64,000 nt of DNA from Streptomyces spongiicola (GCF_003122365.1 NZ_CP029254.1:62001-126000); one strand, 5' to 3'; shown: positions 24,762-33,523, numbered from the stretch's first letter. Notes: generated by a model not told the origin, from the letters alone. Translations and numbers: made by a program.

Positions 24762-27356
24762 ATGAACAAGGGGTACGCCGTCTTCTGCGACGCCGACCGG
24801 CGGTTCTACGACGCTCCCCACCTCCTCGCCGAGGACGGCGACGGGCCGGGGAGGCTGTACGAGGCGGCGCGGCGCGAGGCCCCGGCGGGCTGGCAGCGCC
24901 ACCGCGCCGGGGACTGGCTCGCCTACCGCCCGCTCGACGGCGGCCTGCCGGCGCAGGGCTGGAAGATCCACGTCGCGGCCCGCCTCGACAACGCCGAGAA
25001 GGTGCTCGCCCAGGTGTGGGACTACTGCGTACCGCGCGACATCGCCTTCAAGTTCGTACCGAGCCGCTATCTGCTGCACAACCGCAACGCCAAGTACGCG
25101 GACCGGGCGGCGAGCGGCAAGTTCATCACGGTGTATCCCGCCTGCGACGACCAGTGCCGCACCGTGGCCGAGGACCTCGGCGCGCTCCTGGCCGGGGAGG
25201 ACGGCCCGTACATCCTCAGCGACCTGCGGTGGGGAGCGGGGCCGGTGTTCGTCCGCTACGGCAGCTTCACCGAGCGGCACTGCCGCGACGAGCAGGGGGA
25301 GCTGCGGCCCGCGGTCGAGGATCCCTCGGGCCGGCTCGTCCCGGACGTCCGCGGCCCCGCCTTCCACCTGCCGGACTGGGTCGCGCTGCCGGACTTCCTC
25401 CGTCCGCACGCGGAGGCCAGGGCGGCCGTCACCACGGACGGCATCCCCTACACCGTCGAGCGCGCCCTGCACTTCTCCAACGGCGGCGGCGTCTACGTCG
25501 GCCGGGACGAGCGCACGGGCAGGCGCGTGGTGCTCAAGGAGGGGCGGCCCCATGCCGGGCTGGCCGCCGACGGTGCGGACGCGGTGACCCGGCTGGAGCG
25601 GGAGAGAGACGCGCTGCAACGGCTGTCCGGACTCCCGTGCACGCCCGAGGTGCTGGACTGGTTCACGCTGGCGGACCATCGCTTCCTGGTCCTGGAGTAC
25701 ATCGAGGGGCGTCCGCTCAACTCCTTCTTCGCCAGGCGCCATCCGCTGATCGAGGAGGACCCCGGCGAGGAGGCGCTCGCCGCCTACACCCGGTGGGCGC
25801 TCCGCGTCCACCGGCTCGTCGAGGAGGCGGTGGCGCAGGTCCATGCGCGGGGAGTGGTCTTCAACGATCTGCACCTGTTCAACATCATGGTGGGCGAGGA
25901 CGAGTCCTCCGTGGTGCTGCTGGACTTCGAGGCCGCGGCGCCGGCCTCGGAGGGCAGACGGCAGGTCATCGCCAACCCCGGTTTCGTGGCCCCGGCCGAC
26001 CGGAGGGGCGCCGACGTCGACCGGTACGCCCTCGCCTGCCTGCGTCTGGCCCTGTTCCTCCCGCTGACCAGCCTGTTCGCGGTGGACCGGGCGAAGGCCG
26101 CCCATCTGGCGGACATCGTCGCCGAGAACTTCCCCGTGGACCGCGCGTTCCTCGACGAGGCGGTCGCGGAGATCACCCGGGACCTGCCCGCCACGGGGGC
26201 CGCCCCCGCGCACCGGCCGCGCTACCTGCCGGTCGAACCGGGCGACTGGCCGCACAGCCGCGACTCGATGGCGGACGCGATCCGGGCCTCGGCCCGGTTC
26301 GGCCGGGACGACCGGTGCGTGCCCGGTGACATCGCCCAGTTCGCGACTCCCGTCGGCGGCGCCTGCTTCGCGCACGGGGCCGCCGGTGTCCTGTACGCGC
26401 TGGCCGAAACCGGCTGCGGCAGGTGGCCCGAGGCCGAGGAGTGGCTGCTGCGGTCCGTCCGCCGGCCCGCGTCCGGCAGCCCGCTCGGTTTCTACGACGG
26501 GCTCGCGGGCACCGCCTGGACGCTGGACCGCCTCGGGCACCGGAAGGCGGCCCTGGACCTGGTGGACGTCGTCCTCGGCGAGGACTGGAGTGGTATGGGC
26601 CCGGACCTGTACGGCGGCCTGGCGGGTATCGGCCTCGCCCTGGACTCACTGGCCGAGTCCACCGGGGAGAGCGCCCTGCGGGACGCCGCGGTGCGCTGCG
26701 GCCGCCTCGTCGCCGGTGCGGCGGAGCCGGCCGGCGGGCCGGGCCGGCGGGCCGGTCTGCTGCACGGCGCCTCCGGGGCGGCCCTGCTGCATCTGCGCCT
26801 GTACGAGAGGACCGGCGACCCGGCCCTGCTCCGCCTCGCCTCCGACGCGCTGCACCGCGATCTGGACCGGTGCGTACGCGGGGCGGGCGGCGCGCTCCAG
26901 GTCGACGAGGGCTGGCGCACCATGCCGTACCTCGGTGCGGGAAGCGCCGGTATCGGCATGGTCCTCGACGACTGGCTCGTCCACGGCGACGACGAGCGCT
27001 TCGCCCGGGCGAGGCAGGAGATCGTGCGGGCGGCGCAGGCGAAGTTCTACGCGCAGCCCGGCCTCTTCAGGGGTGCGGCGGGCATGGTGCTGCACCTGAG
27101 CCGGACGGCGGCGACCGGCCCGGGTACCTCGTCCGCCGATCTCGCCCGGCAGATCGGCGTCCTGTCCTGGCACGCCCTGCCCTACGAGGGCCGGCTCGCC
27201 TTCCCCGGCGAGCAGATGATGCGGCTCTCCATGGACCTCGCCACGGGCACGGCGGGCTGTCTGCTGGCGCTCGGCGCCGCACTGCACGGCACCCCGGTGC
27301 AGTTGCCGTTCCTGCCGCCCGTCCCTCCCGGCCGTTCTTCCGGCCCCCAGAGCTGA
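24762..27356 (+). CDS. ramC: Class III lanthipeptide synthetase RamC
   Basis: 864-residue three-domain enzyme that phosphorylates, dehydrates and cyclises the SapB precursor RamS. A lyase-like domain occupies residues about 1-230. The Ser/Thr kinase domain (about 240-500) has Lys259 (VVLKEG), catalytic Asp369 in FNDLHLFNIM and Asp388 in LDFEAA. The C-terminal LanC-like cyclase domain (about 530-860) has repeated GLAG/GASG barrel motifs but lacks the zinc-binding Cys-Cys-His residues, which defines class III. ATG 24762 follows GGGGGGA. It is the first gene of ramC-ramS-ramA-ramB, separated from ramS by 57 bp. Confidence 0.96.
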   Translation: MNKGYAVFCDADRRFYDAPHLLAEDGDGPGRLYEAARREAPAGWQRHRAGDWLAYRPLDGGLPAQGWKIHVAARLDNAEKVLAQVWDYCVPRDIAFKFVPSRYLLHNRNAKYADRAASGKFITVYPACDDQCRTVAEDLGALLAGEDGPYILSDLRWGAGPVFVRYGSFTERHCRDEQGELRPAVEDPSGRLVPDVRGPAFHLPDWVALPDFLRPHAEARAAVTTDGIPYTVERALHFSNGGGVYVGRDERTGRRVVLKEGRPHAGLAADGADAVTRLERERDALQRLSGLPCTPEVLDWFTLADHRFLVLEYIEGRPLNSFFARRHPLIEEDPGEEALAAYTRWALRVHRLVEEAVAQVHARGVVFNDLHLFNIMVGEDESSVVLLDFEAAAPASEGRRQVIANPGFVAPADRRGADVDRYALACLRLALFLPLTSLFAVDRAKAAHLADIVAENFPVDRAFLDEAVAEITRDLPATGAAPAHRPRYLPVEPGDWPHSRDSMADAIRASARFGRDDRCVPGDIAQFATPVGGACFAHGAAGVLYALAETGCGRWPEAEEWLLRSVRRPASGSPLGFYDGLAGTAWTLDRLGHRKAALDLVDVVLGEDWSGMGPDLYGGLAGIGLALDSLAESTGESALRDAAVRCGRLVAGAAEPAGGPGRRAGLLHGASGAALLHLRLYERTGDPALLRLASDALHRDLDRCVRGAGGALQVDEGWRTMPYLGAGSAGIGMVLDDWLVHGDDERFARARQEIVRAAQAKFYAQPGLFRGAAGMVLHLSRTAATGPGTSSADLARQIGVLSWHALPYEGRLAFPGEQMMRLSMDLATGTAGCLLALGAALHGTPVQLPFLPPVPPGRSSGPQS

Positions 27357-27413
27357 CCTCCGGTCACCGGAGGTCATGGCAAGGCACATCCGTCCTCGAG
27401 AAAGGAAACGATC

Positions 27414-27545
27414 ATGTCGCTCCTCGACCTGCAGACCATGGAGACCCCGAAGGACGAGCTCACGGACGAGTTCGGCACCGGCGGCAGCCGCGCGAGCCTG
27501 CTGCTGTGCGGGGACAGCAGCCTGAGCATCACCACCTGCAACTGA
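27414..27545 (+). CDS. ramS: SapB precursor peptide RamS
   Basis: 43-residue RiPP precursor, too short for routine ORF calls. Leader MSLLDLQTMETPKDELTDEF contains the LLDLQ box recognised by class III synthetases. The core ends SRASLLLCGDSSLSITTCN, matching the SapB core of S. coelicolor almost residue for residue, with both S-x2-S-x3-C units (Ser25/28/Cys32 and Ser35/38/Cys42). The segment before it reads TGGS rather than TGS, one extra glycine. AAAGGA lies 9 nt before the ATG. The modified peptide is a secreted surfactant that lets aerial hyphae break the surface film. Confidence 0.97.
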   Translation: MSLLDLQTMETPKDELTDEFGTGGSRASLLLCGDSSLSITTCN

Positions 27546-27594
27546 CCGGCCCGCCGCGGCGGCACTGCGCGCGGCGGCGGTGACATCGCACCGG

Positions 27595-27625
27595 CGGTCC
27601 CGGGCGTCCCAGGCGCCCGGGACCG
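27595..27625 (+). terminator. Hairpin between ramS and ramA
   Basis: Perfect 12-bp stem CGGTCCCGGGCG / CGCCCGGGACCG with a 7-nt loop, 50 nt after the ramS stop. As an attenuator or 3' stabiliser it would give more ramS than transporter mRNA, fitting a structural peptide with catalytic exporters. Confidence 0.75.
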
Positions 27626-27670
27626 CCCGGTCCGTTGCCGCCGGGACGGCCGGCCGCCTGGTACTGCCGG

Positions 27671-27766
27671 GACCGCCCGGCCTGTCACTTCCAGGACCGC
27701 CCGGCCTGTCACTTCCAGGACCGCCCGGCCTGTCACTTCCGGGACCGCCCGGTCCGTCACCTCAAG
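27671..27766 (+). repeat. 24-bp tandem repeat, four copies
   Basis: GACCGCCCGGCCTGTCACTT starts at 27671, 27695, 27719 and 27743 (24-bp period, last copy slightly diverged). It sits in the leader of ramA, ending just before its ribosome binding site AAGGAG. Confidence 0.93.
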
Positions 27767-27775
27767 GAGCGCCCG

Positions 27776-29782
27776 TTGAGTCCCCATGGTCCGGAGGTCG
27801 CGGACGGCGACCGCGGCGCGTCCGCACCGCCGGCGGCCCGCGCCGCCCGGTCGCTGCTGGCCGACGCGGTACGGGCGTCTGCCGGGCGGACCGCCGTCCT
27901 CGTCGCGACGGGCCTGCTGTCGGCGGCCGCCGCCTTGGCGCTGCCGGCCCTGCTCGGCCGCTCGCTGGACCTCGTGCTCGCGGGCAGCGCGCACGCCGGA
28001 CCGTGGTTGGCGCTCTGCGCGGCCCTCGTGGTCGCGGACCTCCTGTGCGACGCGGTCTCCGCCCACCTCACCGGCACACTCACCGCACGATCCGCGGCGC
28101 GTACCCGGCGCCGGGCCCTGGGCCGGGTGCTCGCCGCGGGGCCGCGGGCGGCGCAGCGGTTCACCCCCGGCGACCTGGTGACCCGGCTGACGGCCAACGT
28201 GACGGAGGCCGCCGCGGCGCCGGCGACCGCCGCCGCGGCCGTACCGGCCATCCTGCTGCCGGTCGGCGGACTTGTCGCGCTCGCCGTGACCGACCTGTGG
28301 ACGGCCGCGGTCTTCGCGGCCGGAGCGCCGCTGCTGGTGCTGCTCCTCCGCGCGTTCACCCGCGACACCCGATCCGGGGTGGCCGACTACCAGCGCGTCC
28401 AGGGGGACATCGCGGCCCGTCTGGTCGAGGCGCTCCAGGGAGCCCGCACCGTCGCCGCGGCCGGCACGGCCGAACGGGAACGCTCCCGGATCCTGGCGCC
28501 GCTGCCCGAACTCGCCGCCACCGGGCGGCGCATGTGGCATGTCTACGGCCGCGCCGTCGCCCGGGGGGCGGTGCTGCTGCCGCTGCTGGAGACCGGCGTG
28601 CTCGCCGTCGGCGGGCTGCGGGTGGCGGCGGGGCACATGAGCGTCGGTGAACTGCTGGCCGCGGTCCGCTACGCGGCTCTGGCCGCGGGCCTGGGAGCCG
28701 TCGTCGCGCAGTTGGCGGGGCTGCTGCGCAGCCGGGCCGCGGCGGGGCGCGCCGCCGAGGCCATGGCCGCGCCGGCCGTGGCGTACGGCAGGCGCAGCCT
28801 CCCGGCCGGAGGTCCCGGACGGCTGGAGTTCCGCGGGGTGTCGGTGGTGCGCGACGGCAGGCCCGTGCTCCACGGCATCGACCTGGTCGTGCCCGGCGGC
28901 GCCACCCTGGCCCTGGTGGGCCGCTCCGGCTCGGGCAAGACGGTACTGGCGGGGCTGCCCGGGCGGCTGGCCGACGCCGACGCCGGCACCGTCCACCTGG
29001 ACGGCGTCCCGGTGCCCGAGATCGAACCGGGCGTCCTGCGACGGGAGGTGACGTACGCCTTCGAACGGCCCGCGCTGTTCGGCACGACCGTGGCGGACTC
29101 CATCGCCTTCGGGCCGTACGCCCCTCCCCCGGACGAGGTGATCGCCGCCGCCCGGGCCGCGGACGCCGACGGCTTCGTCCGGCGGCTGCCGGAGGGCTAC
29201 GACACCCGGCTGGACCGCGCGCCGCTGTCCGGCGGGGAGGCGCAGCGGCTGGGCCTGGCACGGGCCTTCGCGCACGCCGGACGGCTGCTCGTGCTGGACG
29301 ACGCCACATCGAGCCTGGACAGCGTCACCGAACGCCGGGTAGCCCGGGCCCTGCTGAACCAGGTCAGGCCCGGTACCCGTCTCGTCGTCGCCCACCGGAT
29401 CTCGTCCGCGGCCCGGGCCGACCTCGTGGCGTGGCTCGAGGGGGGACGTGTCCGGGCGGTCGGCCCGCATGCCGCGCTGTGGGCGCTGCCCGGGTACCGT
29501 GCCGTGTTCGCCGCGCCGGACGGCGACGAGGGCCGCGAACCGCACGGCTCGCCGGAGAGCCGGCCGGGGGGCGAGGGGTACCGAGGCGATCCGGACGGCG
29601 TCGATCCGTGCAGCGTCGATCCGGACCGAGGCGATCCGGACCGAGGCGACGAGCGCACGGCGGGCAGCGCCGCGACAGCGGGCACACACGCAGCCGGCCG
29701 CCTCGGCAGCGCGGCGGGGTCCGGCCCCGCGGAGGGAGGCTCCGCGGCCGGGGGCGGTCCGGCGGCGGAGGGCGTACGTTGA
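27776..29782 (+). CDS. ramA: SapB ABC exporter RamA
   Basis: 668-residue ABC exporter half-transporter: membrane domain with six helices (residues about 25-310) and ATPase domain (about 340-580) with Walker A GRSGSGKT, signature LSGGEAQRLGLARA, Walker B RLLVLDDATSS and H-loop AHR. TTG 27776 is preferred because AAGGAG lies 6 nt upstream; the frame continues upstream only through the 24-bp repeats. After residue 585 there is an acidic low-complexity tail (DPDRGDPDRGDE). It pairs with RamB to export SapB and overlaps ramB by 4 bp (TTGA). Confidence 0.92.
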   Translation: MSPHGPEVADGDRGASAPPAARAARSLLADAVRASAGRTAVLVATGLLSAAAALALPALLGRSLDLVLAGSAHAGPWLALCAALVVADLLCDAVSAHLTGTLTARSAARTRRRALGRVLAAGPRAAQRFTPGDLVTRLTANVTEAAAAPATAAAAVPAILLPVGGLVALAVTDLWTAAVFAAGAPLLVLLLRAFTRDTRSGVADYQRVQGDIAARLVEALQGARTVAAAGTAERERSRILAPLPELAATGRRMWHVYGRAVARGAVLLPLLETGVLAVGGLRVAAGHMSVGELLAAVRYAALAAGLGAVVAQLAGLLRSRAAAGRAAEAMAAPAVAYGRRSLPAGGPGRLEFRGVSVVRDGRPVLHGIDLVVPGGATLALVGRSGSGKTVLAGLPGRLADADAGTVHLDGVPVPEIEPGVLRREVTYAFERPALFGTTVADSIAFGPYAPPPDEVIAAARAADADGFVRRLPEGYDTRLDRAPLSGGEAQRLGLARAFAHAGRLLVLDDATSSLDSVTERRVARALLNQVRPGTRLVVAHRISSAARADLVAWLEGGRVRAVGPHAALWALPGYRAVFAAPDGDEGREPHGSPESRPGGEGYRGDPDGVDPCSVDPDRGDPDRGDERTAGSAATAGTHAAGRLGSAAGSGPAEGGSAAGGGPAAEGVR

Positions 29783-31737
29783 CGGCCGGGCGGCGTCCGT
29801 TGACGGCCGGGGGGCGGATGCCCGCGGCCACGGGTGCGGCCGGGCACGGGGAGAAGGCCCCCGTCCCGCCCGACCGCCGCCCCGCCGCGCCCGATGGGAC
29901 CGGCCCTGTCCGGGGGTTGCTGCGCCGGACGCTGCCGTACGCGGTCCCGTTCCTCGGCCGGCGGCGGGGCGCGGTCGTGCGCCTCGGCTGCTGGTCGCTG
30001 CTGGAGTCCGTGCAGACCTTCCTCGGTGGGTACGGCGTGGCCGCGGCACTGGACCGCGGCTTCCTCGCGGGGCGGCCGTGGGTGGGGCTGGGTTGGCTGG
30101 CCGTGGCCGCCGCCGCGGTGGTGGTCGGCGGAGCGGCCACGAACAGGGTGTTCCACCATCTCGCCGGCCTGGTGGAGCCGCTGCGCGACGGCCTGGTCCG
30201 CCGGGTCGTGGACTCCGCCCTGTCCGCCGCTGTCGCGGGGCGGGACGCGTCCGGCGGCCGGACGGCGGTCTCCCGGCTGACGCACCAGACGGAGGCGGCG
30301 CGGGACGCGTTCGCGGGAGTGGTCATGGTGACCAGATCCTTCGTCTTCACGGTCGCCGGAGTCGTGGCGGGCCTCGCGGCGCTTGCCCCGGAGCTGCTGG
30401 TCGTCCTCCTGCCGCCACTGGCCGCCGGGCTCGCGCTCTTCGCCGCCGCGCTGCGGCCCACGGCGGCACGGCAGCGGGACTATCTGCACGCCGACGAGGA
30501 ACTCGCCGCACGGATCGGCACCGCCGTCTCCGGTCTGCGCGACATCGCCGCCTGCGGCGCGCAGGGCCGCACCGCGGACGCGGCGGGCGAACTGATCGAC
30601 GCTCAGACGCGGGCGGCACGGGCGCTCGCGCGGTGGGCCGCGGTCCGGACACTCACCCTCCAACTGGCCGGGCAGGCCCCCGTCGTCCTCCTGCTGGCCG
30701 CCGCGCCGTGGCTGCTGGAGCGCGGAGTCACCGCGGGAGAACTACTGGGCGCGCTCACCTATCTGACGCAGGCCCTGCTGCCGGCCCTGAACACCCTGAT
30801 GACCGGCCTGGGCGCGGCCGGAACCCGGCTGCTGGTGATCCTCGACCGCCTCACCAGCCAGGACGACCGGCCGCCTCCCTCCGGCACCGCGCCTCGGGCG
30901 GAGGTGGCGGGTGGCGGCGCGGCGGGAGCGGCGCCCCGCCGTACGGCGTCCCCTCCGGCCGCGGCCCGCCCGCGCACGGCACCGCCCGCTGCGCCGCACG
31001 GCGGGGTACCGGTCCTGGAGCTGCGGTCCCTGTCCTTCTCCTACGGCCCCGGCGCCGTCCCCGTGATCGACCGCCTGGACCTGCGGGTGGAGCCGGGAGA
31101 GCACCTGGCCGTGGTGGGTCCGAGCGGCATCGGCAAGTCCACCCTGTTCGCCCTCGCCGCCGGACTGCTCGCTCCCGCCCACGGCCGGGTGCTGATCGGG
31201 GGAGTGCCCGTCCGACCTCCCGACCGGGACCCCTTCGCCGCACGGCGGGCCCTGATCCCCCAGCAGGCCTACGTGTTCGGAGGCACTCTCCGGGACAACC
31301 TGCTCTACCTGCGGTCCGGCGGAGCGCCGACCGCCGCCGTCGACGCCGCGGTACGCGCCGTGGGCCTCGAGGAGTTGGCGCACCGGCTGGGCGGACTCGA
31401 CTCGCCGGTCCGGCCCTCCGCCCTCTCCCAGGGGGAGCGCCAGCTCGTCGCCCTCGCACGGGCCTATCTCGCCCCCGCCCGGCTCACCCTGCTCGACGAA
31501 GCGACCTGCCATCTCGATCCGGCAGCGGAGGCCCGCGCCGAGCACGCCTTCGCCGAGCGGCCGGGAACCCTGCTGGTGATCGCCCATCGGCTCTCCTCGG
31601 CCCGGCGCGCCGACCGCGTACTGGTGCTGGACGGTACGAGGGCCGTCGCCGGACGGCACGGAGAACTCCTGCGGCGGTCGGAGACCTACCGGGACCTGGT
31701 CGGTCACTGGGCGCCCCGGCAGCCGCACGACCGGTGA
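29779..31737 (+). CDS. ramB: SapB ABC exporter RamB
   Basis: 652-residue partner half-transporter. Membrane domain about residues 45-345, then an alanine/proline-rich linker (about 350-410), then the ATPase domain (about 415-640) with Walker A GPSGIGKST, signature ALSQGERQLVALARA, Walker B LTLLDEATCHLD and H-loop IAHRLSS. TTG 29779 overlaps the ramA stop and has GGAGGG 7 nt upstream; ATG 29818 is an alternative. The last 158 bp, from the H-loop to the stop, are the source of the tandem copies that follow. Confidence 0.92.
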   Translation: MTAGRRPLTAGGRMPAATGAAGHGEKAPVPPDRRPAAPDGTGPVRGLLRRTLPYAVPFLGRRRGAVVRLGCWSLLESVQTFLGGYGVAAALDRGFLAGRPWVGLGWLAVAAAAVVVGGAATNRVFHHLAGLVEPLRDGLVRRVVDSALSAAVAGRDASGGRTAVSRLTHQTEAARDAFAGVVMVTRSFVFTVAGVVAGLAALAPELLVVLLPPLAAGLALFAAALRPTAARQRDYLHADEELAARIGTAVSGLRDIAACGAQGRTADAAGELIDAQTRAARALARWAAVRTLTLQLAGQAPVVLLLAAAPWLLERGVTAGELLGALTYLTQALLPALNTLMTGLGAAGTRLLVILDRLTSQDDRPPPSGTAPRAEVAGGGAAGAAPRRTASPPAAARPRTAPPAAPHGGVPVLELRSLSFSYGPGAVPVIDRLDLRVEPGEHLAVVGPSGIGKSTLFALAAGLLAPAHGRVLIGGVPVRPPDRDPFAARRALIPQQAYVFGGTLRDNLLYLRSGGAPTAAVDAAVRAVGLEELAHRLGGLDSPVRPSALSQGERQLVALARAYLAPARLTLLDEATCHLDPAAEARAEHAFAERPGTLLVIAHRLSSARRADRVLVLDGTRAVAGRHGELLRRSETYRDLVGHWAPRQPHDR

Positions 31738-32252
31738 TCGCCCATCGGCCCTCCTCGGCCCGGCACGCCGACCGCGTACCGGTGCTGGACGGCACGAAGG
31801 CCGTCGCCCGACGACACGGAGAACTCCTGCGGCGGTCGGAGACCTACCGGAACCTGGTCGGTCACCGGGCACCCCGGCAGCCGCACGACCGGCAGCCGCA
31901 CGACCGGTGATCGCCCATCGGCCCTCCTCGGCCCGGCACGCCGACCGCGTACCGGTGCTGGACGGCACGAAGGCCGTCGCCCGACGACACGGAGAACTCC
32001 TGCGGCGGTCGGAGACCTACCGGAACCTGGTCGGTCACCGGGCACCCCGGCAGCCGCACGACCGGCAGCCGCACGACCGGTGATCGCCCATCGGCCCTCC
32101 TCGGCCCGGCACGCCGACCGCGTACCGGTGCTGGACGGCACGAAGGCCGTCGCCCGACGACACGGAGAACTCCTGCGGCGGTCGGAGACCTACCGGAACC
32201 TGGTCGGTCACCGGGCACCCCGGCAGCCGCACGACCGGCAGCCGCACGACCG
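31734..32252 (+). repeat. Three tandem copies of the ramB 3' end (173-bp units)
   Basis: Units at 31734-31906, 31907-32079 and 32080-32252 appear identical to each other and are homologous to the last 158 bp of ramB (31576-31733) plus a duplicated 15-mer CAGCCGCACGACCGG. Each unit starts GTGATCGCCCATCGG and ends at the next GTGA, so every unit is an ORF of 58 codons whose stop overlaps the next start. Relative to ramB all three share L-P, R-H, L-P, R-K, G-R, D-N and W-R changes. The encoded peptide is an H-loop to C-terminus fragment (begins VIAHRPSSARHADRVPVLDG). Confidence 0.97.
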
Positions 32253-32343
32253 GAGGCGGGGGCGCTCCGGAGGCGGGGGCGACGGCGTCCCGCCGGGCGG
32301 TGCAGGCGGCCAAGGCGGCGGAGTCCGCGGGGGCCGGCGGTGA
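32080..32343 (+). other. Last ramB-fragment ORF with extended tail
   Basis: The third repeat unit lacks the following GTGA, so its frame reads on through 30 glycine- and arginine-rich codons to TGA 32343 (87 residues). It is probably not functional, but it is the longest product of the array. Confidence 0.4.
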
Positions 32344-32344
32344 A

Positions 32345-32392
32345 GCGTCCCGCCGGAGCGGGCCGGACGTCCGGCCCGCTCCGGCGGGACGC
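32345..32392. terminator. 48-bp perfect palindrome between ramB array and ramR (element copy A)
   Basis: Two 24-nt arms, left arm beginning GCGTCCCGCCGGAGCGGGCC, pair without mismatch or loop. Placed between convergent units, it probably terminates both. A diverged copy with the same flank GGGGGCCGGCGGTGA lies at 40906-40953, so it is also a dispersed repeat. Confidence 0.88.
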
Positions 32393-32578
32393 CCGGCGGG
32401 TCGACGTCTCCACGGAGATCGCCGTGGGCCTCTGTGGGCCTCCGTGGGCCGCCGTTTGCCTCGAACCGGAACGCGGAGCGCTTGATCGCCCGCACCGCTT
32501 CGCGGGGCACGACCGCGGGGGCGGCCGGCCGGCGGTCGCCCACCGGCGCGGCAGCCCGCCCGCGGGTGTGCCCGCCGC

Positions 32579-33184
32579 TCAGACCCACCCCGCATGCTGG
32601 GACTTCCGTATCGCGTCGACCCGGTTGCGGGCTCCGGTCTTACGGGTGATCGCGGACATGTAGTTGCGTACGGTCCCGAGCGACAGATGCAGTTGGCGTG
32701 CTATCTCGGCGAGCGTCGAGCCTTCCGCGGCCATCCGCAGCACGCTGAGTTCGCGGGGCGTCAGAGGCATCTCCGCGGCCTGGAGGAATCCGAAGGCGAG
32801 CGACTCGTCGACGAACCGCTCGCCTTCGGCGACCTGCCTTATGGCCTCCAGTAGTCGCCGGGGTCCCGCGTCCTTGCTGACGTAGCCGAGGGCGCCCGCG
32901 TCGAAGGCGCGGCGCAGCGCCCCGGGCCTGGCGGCCGTGGCCAGCGCGAGCAGTGCGGGGGCGGGTCCGGTCACGCCCCGGGCCTGGGCCGTCAGAGCCG
33001 CCGGTCTGACCGCGCCCGGGCAGTCGACGTCCACGACGCAGACGTGCGGCCGGACGGAGAGCGCCCGCGTGACGGCCGCCGCCCACGAGGAGCCGCTCAC
33101 CTGGAGGTCTCTTTCCCTTCCCAGTAACGCCGTCAGCGCCGATCTCATCAGGTAGGCGTCGTGCACCAGTAGCACCCTGATCAC
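32579..33184 (-). CDS. ramR: Response regulator RamR
   Basis: 201-residue NarL/FixJ-type regulator that activates the ram operon. Receiver domain residues 1-120: the phospho-acceptor position is Asp52 (CVVDVDCPG), but the acidic pocket reads LVHDAYLM with one acid only (Asp9), and the switch-region Lys is in YVSKDAG. LuxR-type helix-turn-helix at 137-200 (LTPRELSVLRMAAEGSTLAE, LSLGTVRNYMSAITRKTGA). No sensor kinase gene is adjacent. GTG 33184 follows GAGGGGGAG. It is convergent with ramB across the repeat array and palindrome. Confidence 0.93.
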   Translation of the reverse strand: MIRVLLVHDAYLMRSALTALLGRERDLQVSGSSWAAAVTRALSVRPHVCVVDVDCPGAVRPAALTAQARGVTGPAPALLALATAARPGALRRAFDAGALGYVSKDAGPRRLLEAIRQVAEGERFVDESLAFGFLQAAEMPLTPRELSVLRMAAEGSTLAEIARQLHLSLGTVRNYMSAITRKTGARNRVDAIRKSQHAGWV

Positions 33185-33523
33185 GTTTGCTCCCCCTCAA
33201 CTGCCTCGCAGCCTCATGTGACCGGCCGAATTCGGTGGTGGTACGTACAGCCAGTGCCCGCCGATCGGCCACGTAGTCGACGCCGGGGAGGCACGGGAGC
33301 GCTCACCTCCAGGAGAGTGCGCTTCCGGTGCGCCCGGCGCATGGAAGCGCAGCGGGTAGCGCACCGGTGGCGATCCCACGGGTGCCGCGGACGGGGCGGC
33401 CTGGCACGGGCGGGTTCGACCCGCCGCCCGCGGCCGCCCCGGGAACCGGGAACCGGGCCGGTGCCCGGGGCGGCAGGTGGTGCGAGGCGGAGGCGGGGGC
33501 CGGGTCCCCGCCCGGGCGGGGCT
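33185..33523. other. Upstream region of ramR, no gene
   Basis: 339 bp between ramR and the Fur-type gene, both on the minus strand. The part nearest ramR (33200-33260) is AT-richer and probably holds its promoter. No gene or notable repeat was seen. Confidence 0.5.

Noticed and set aside
31704..32595. Minus-strand ORFs through the ramB repeat array (start MPSSTGTRSAC)
   Set aside because: They repeat simply because the array repeats; there is no start signal, and the plus-strand reading is clearly derived from the ramB ATPase.
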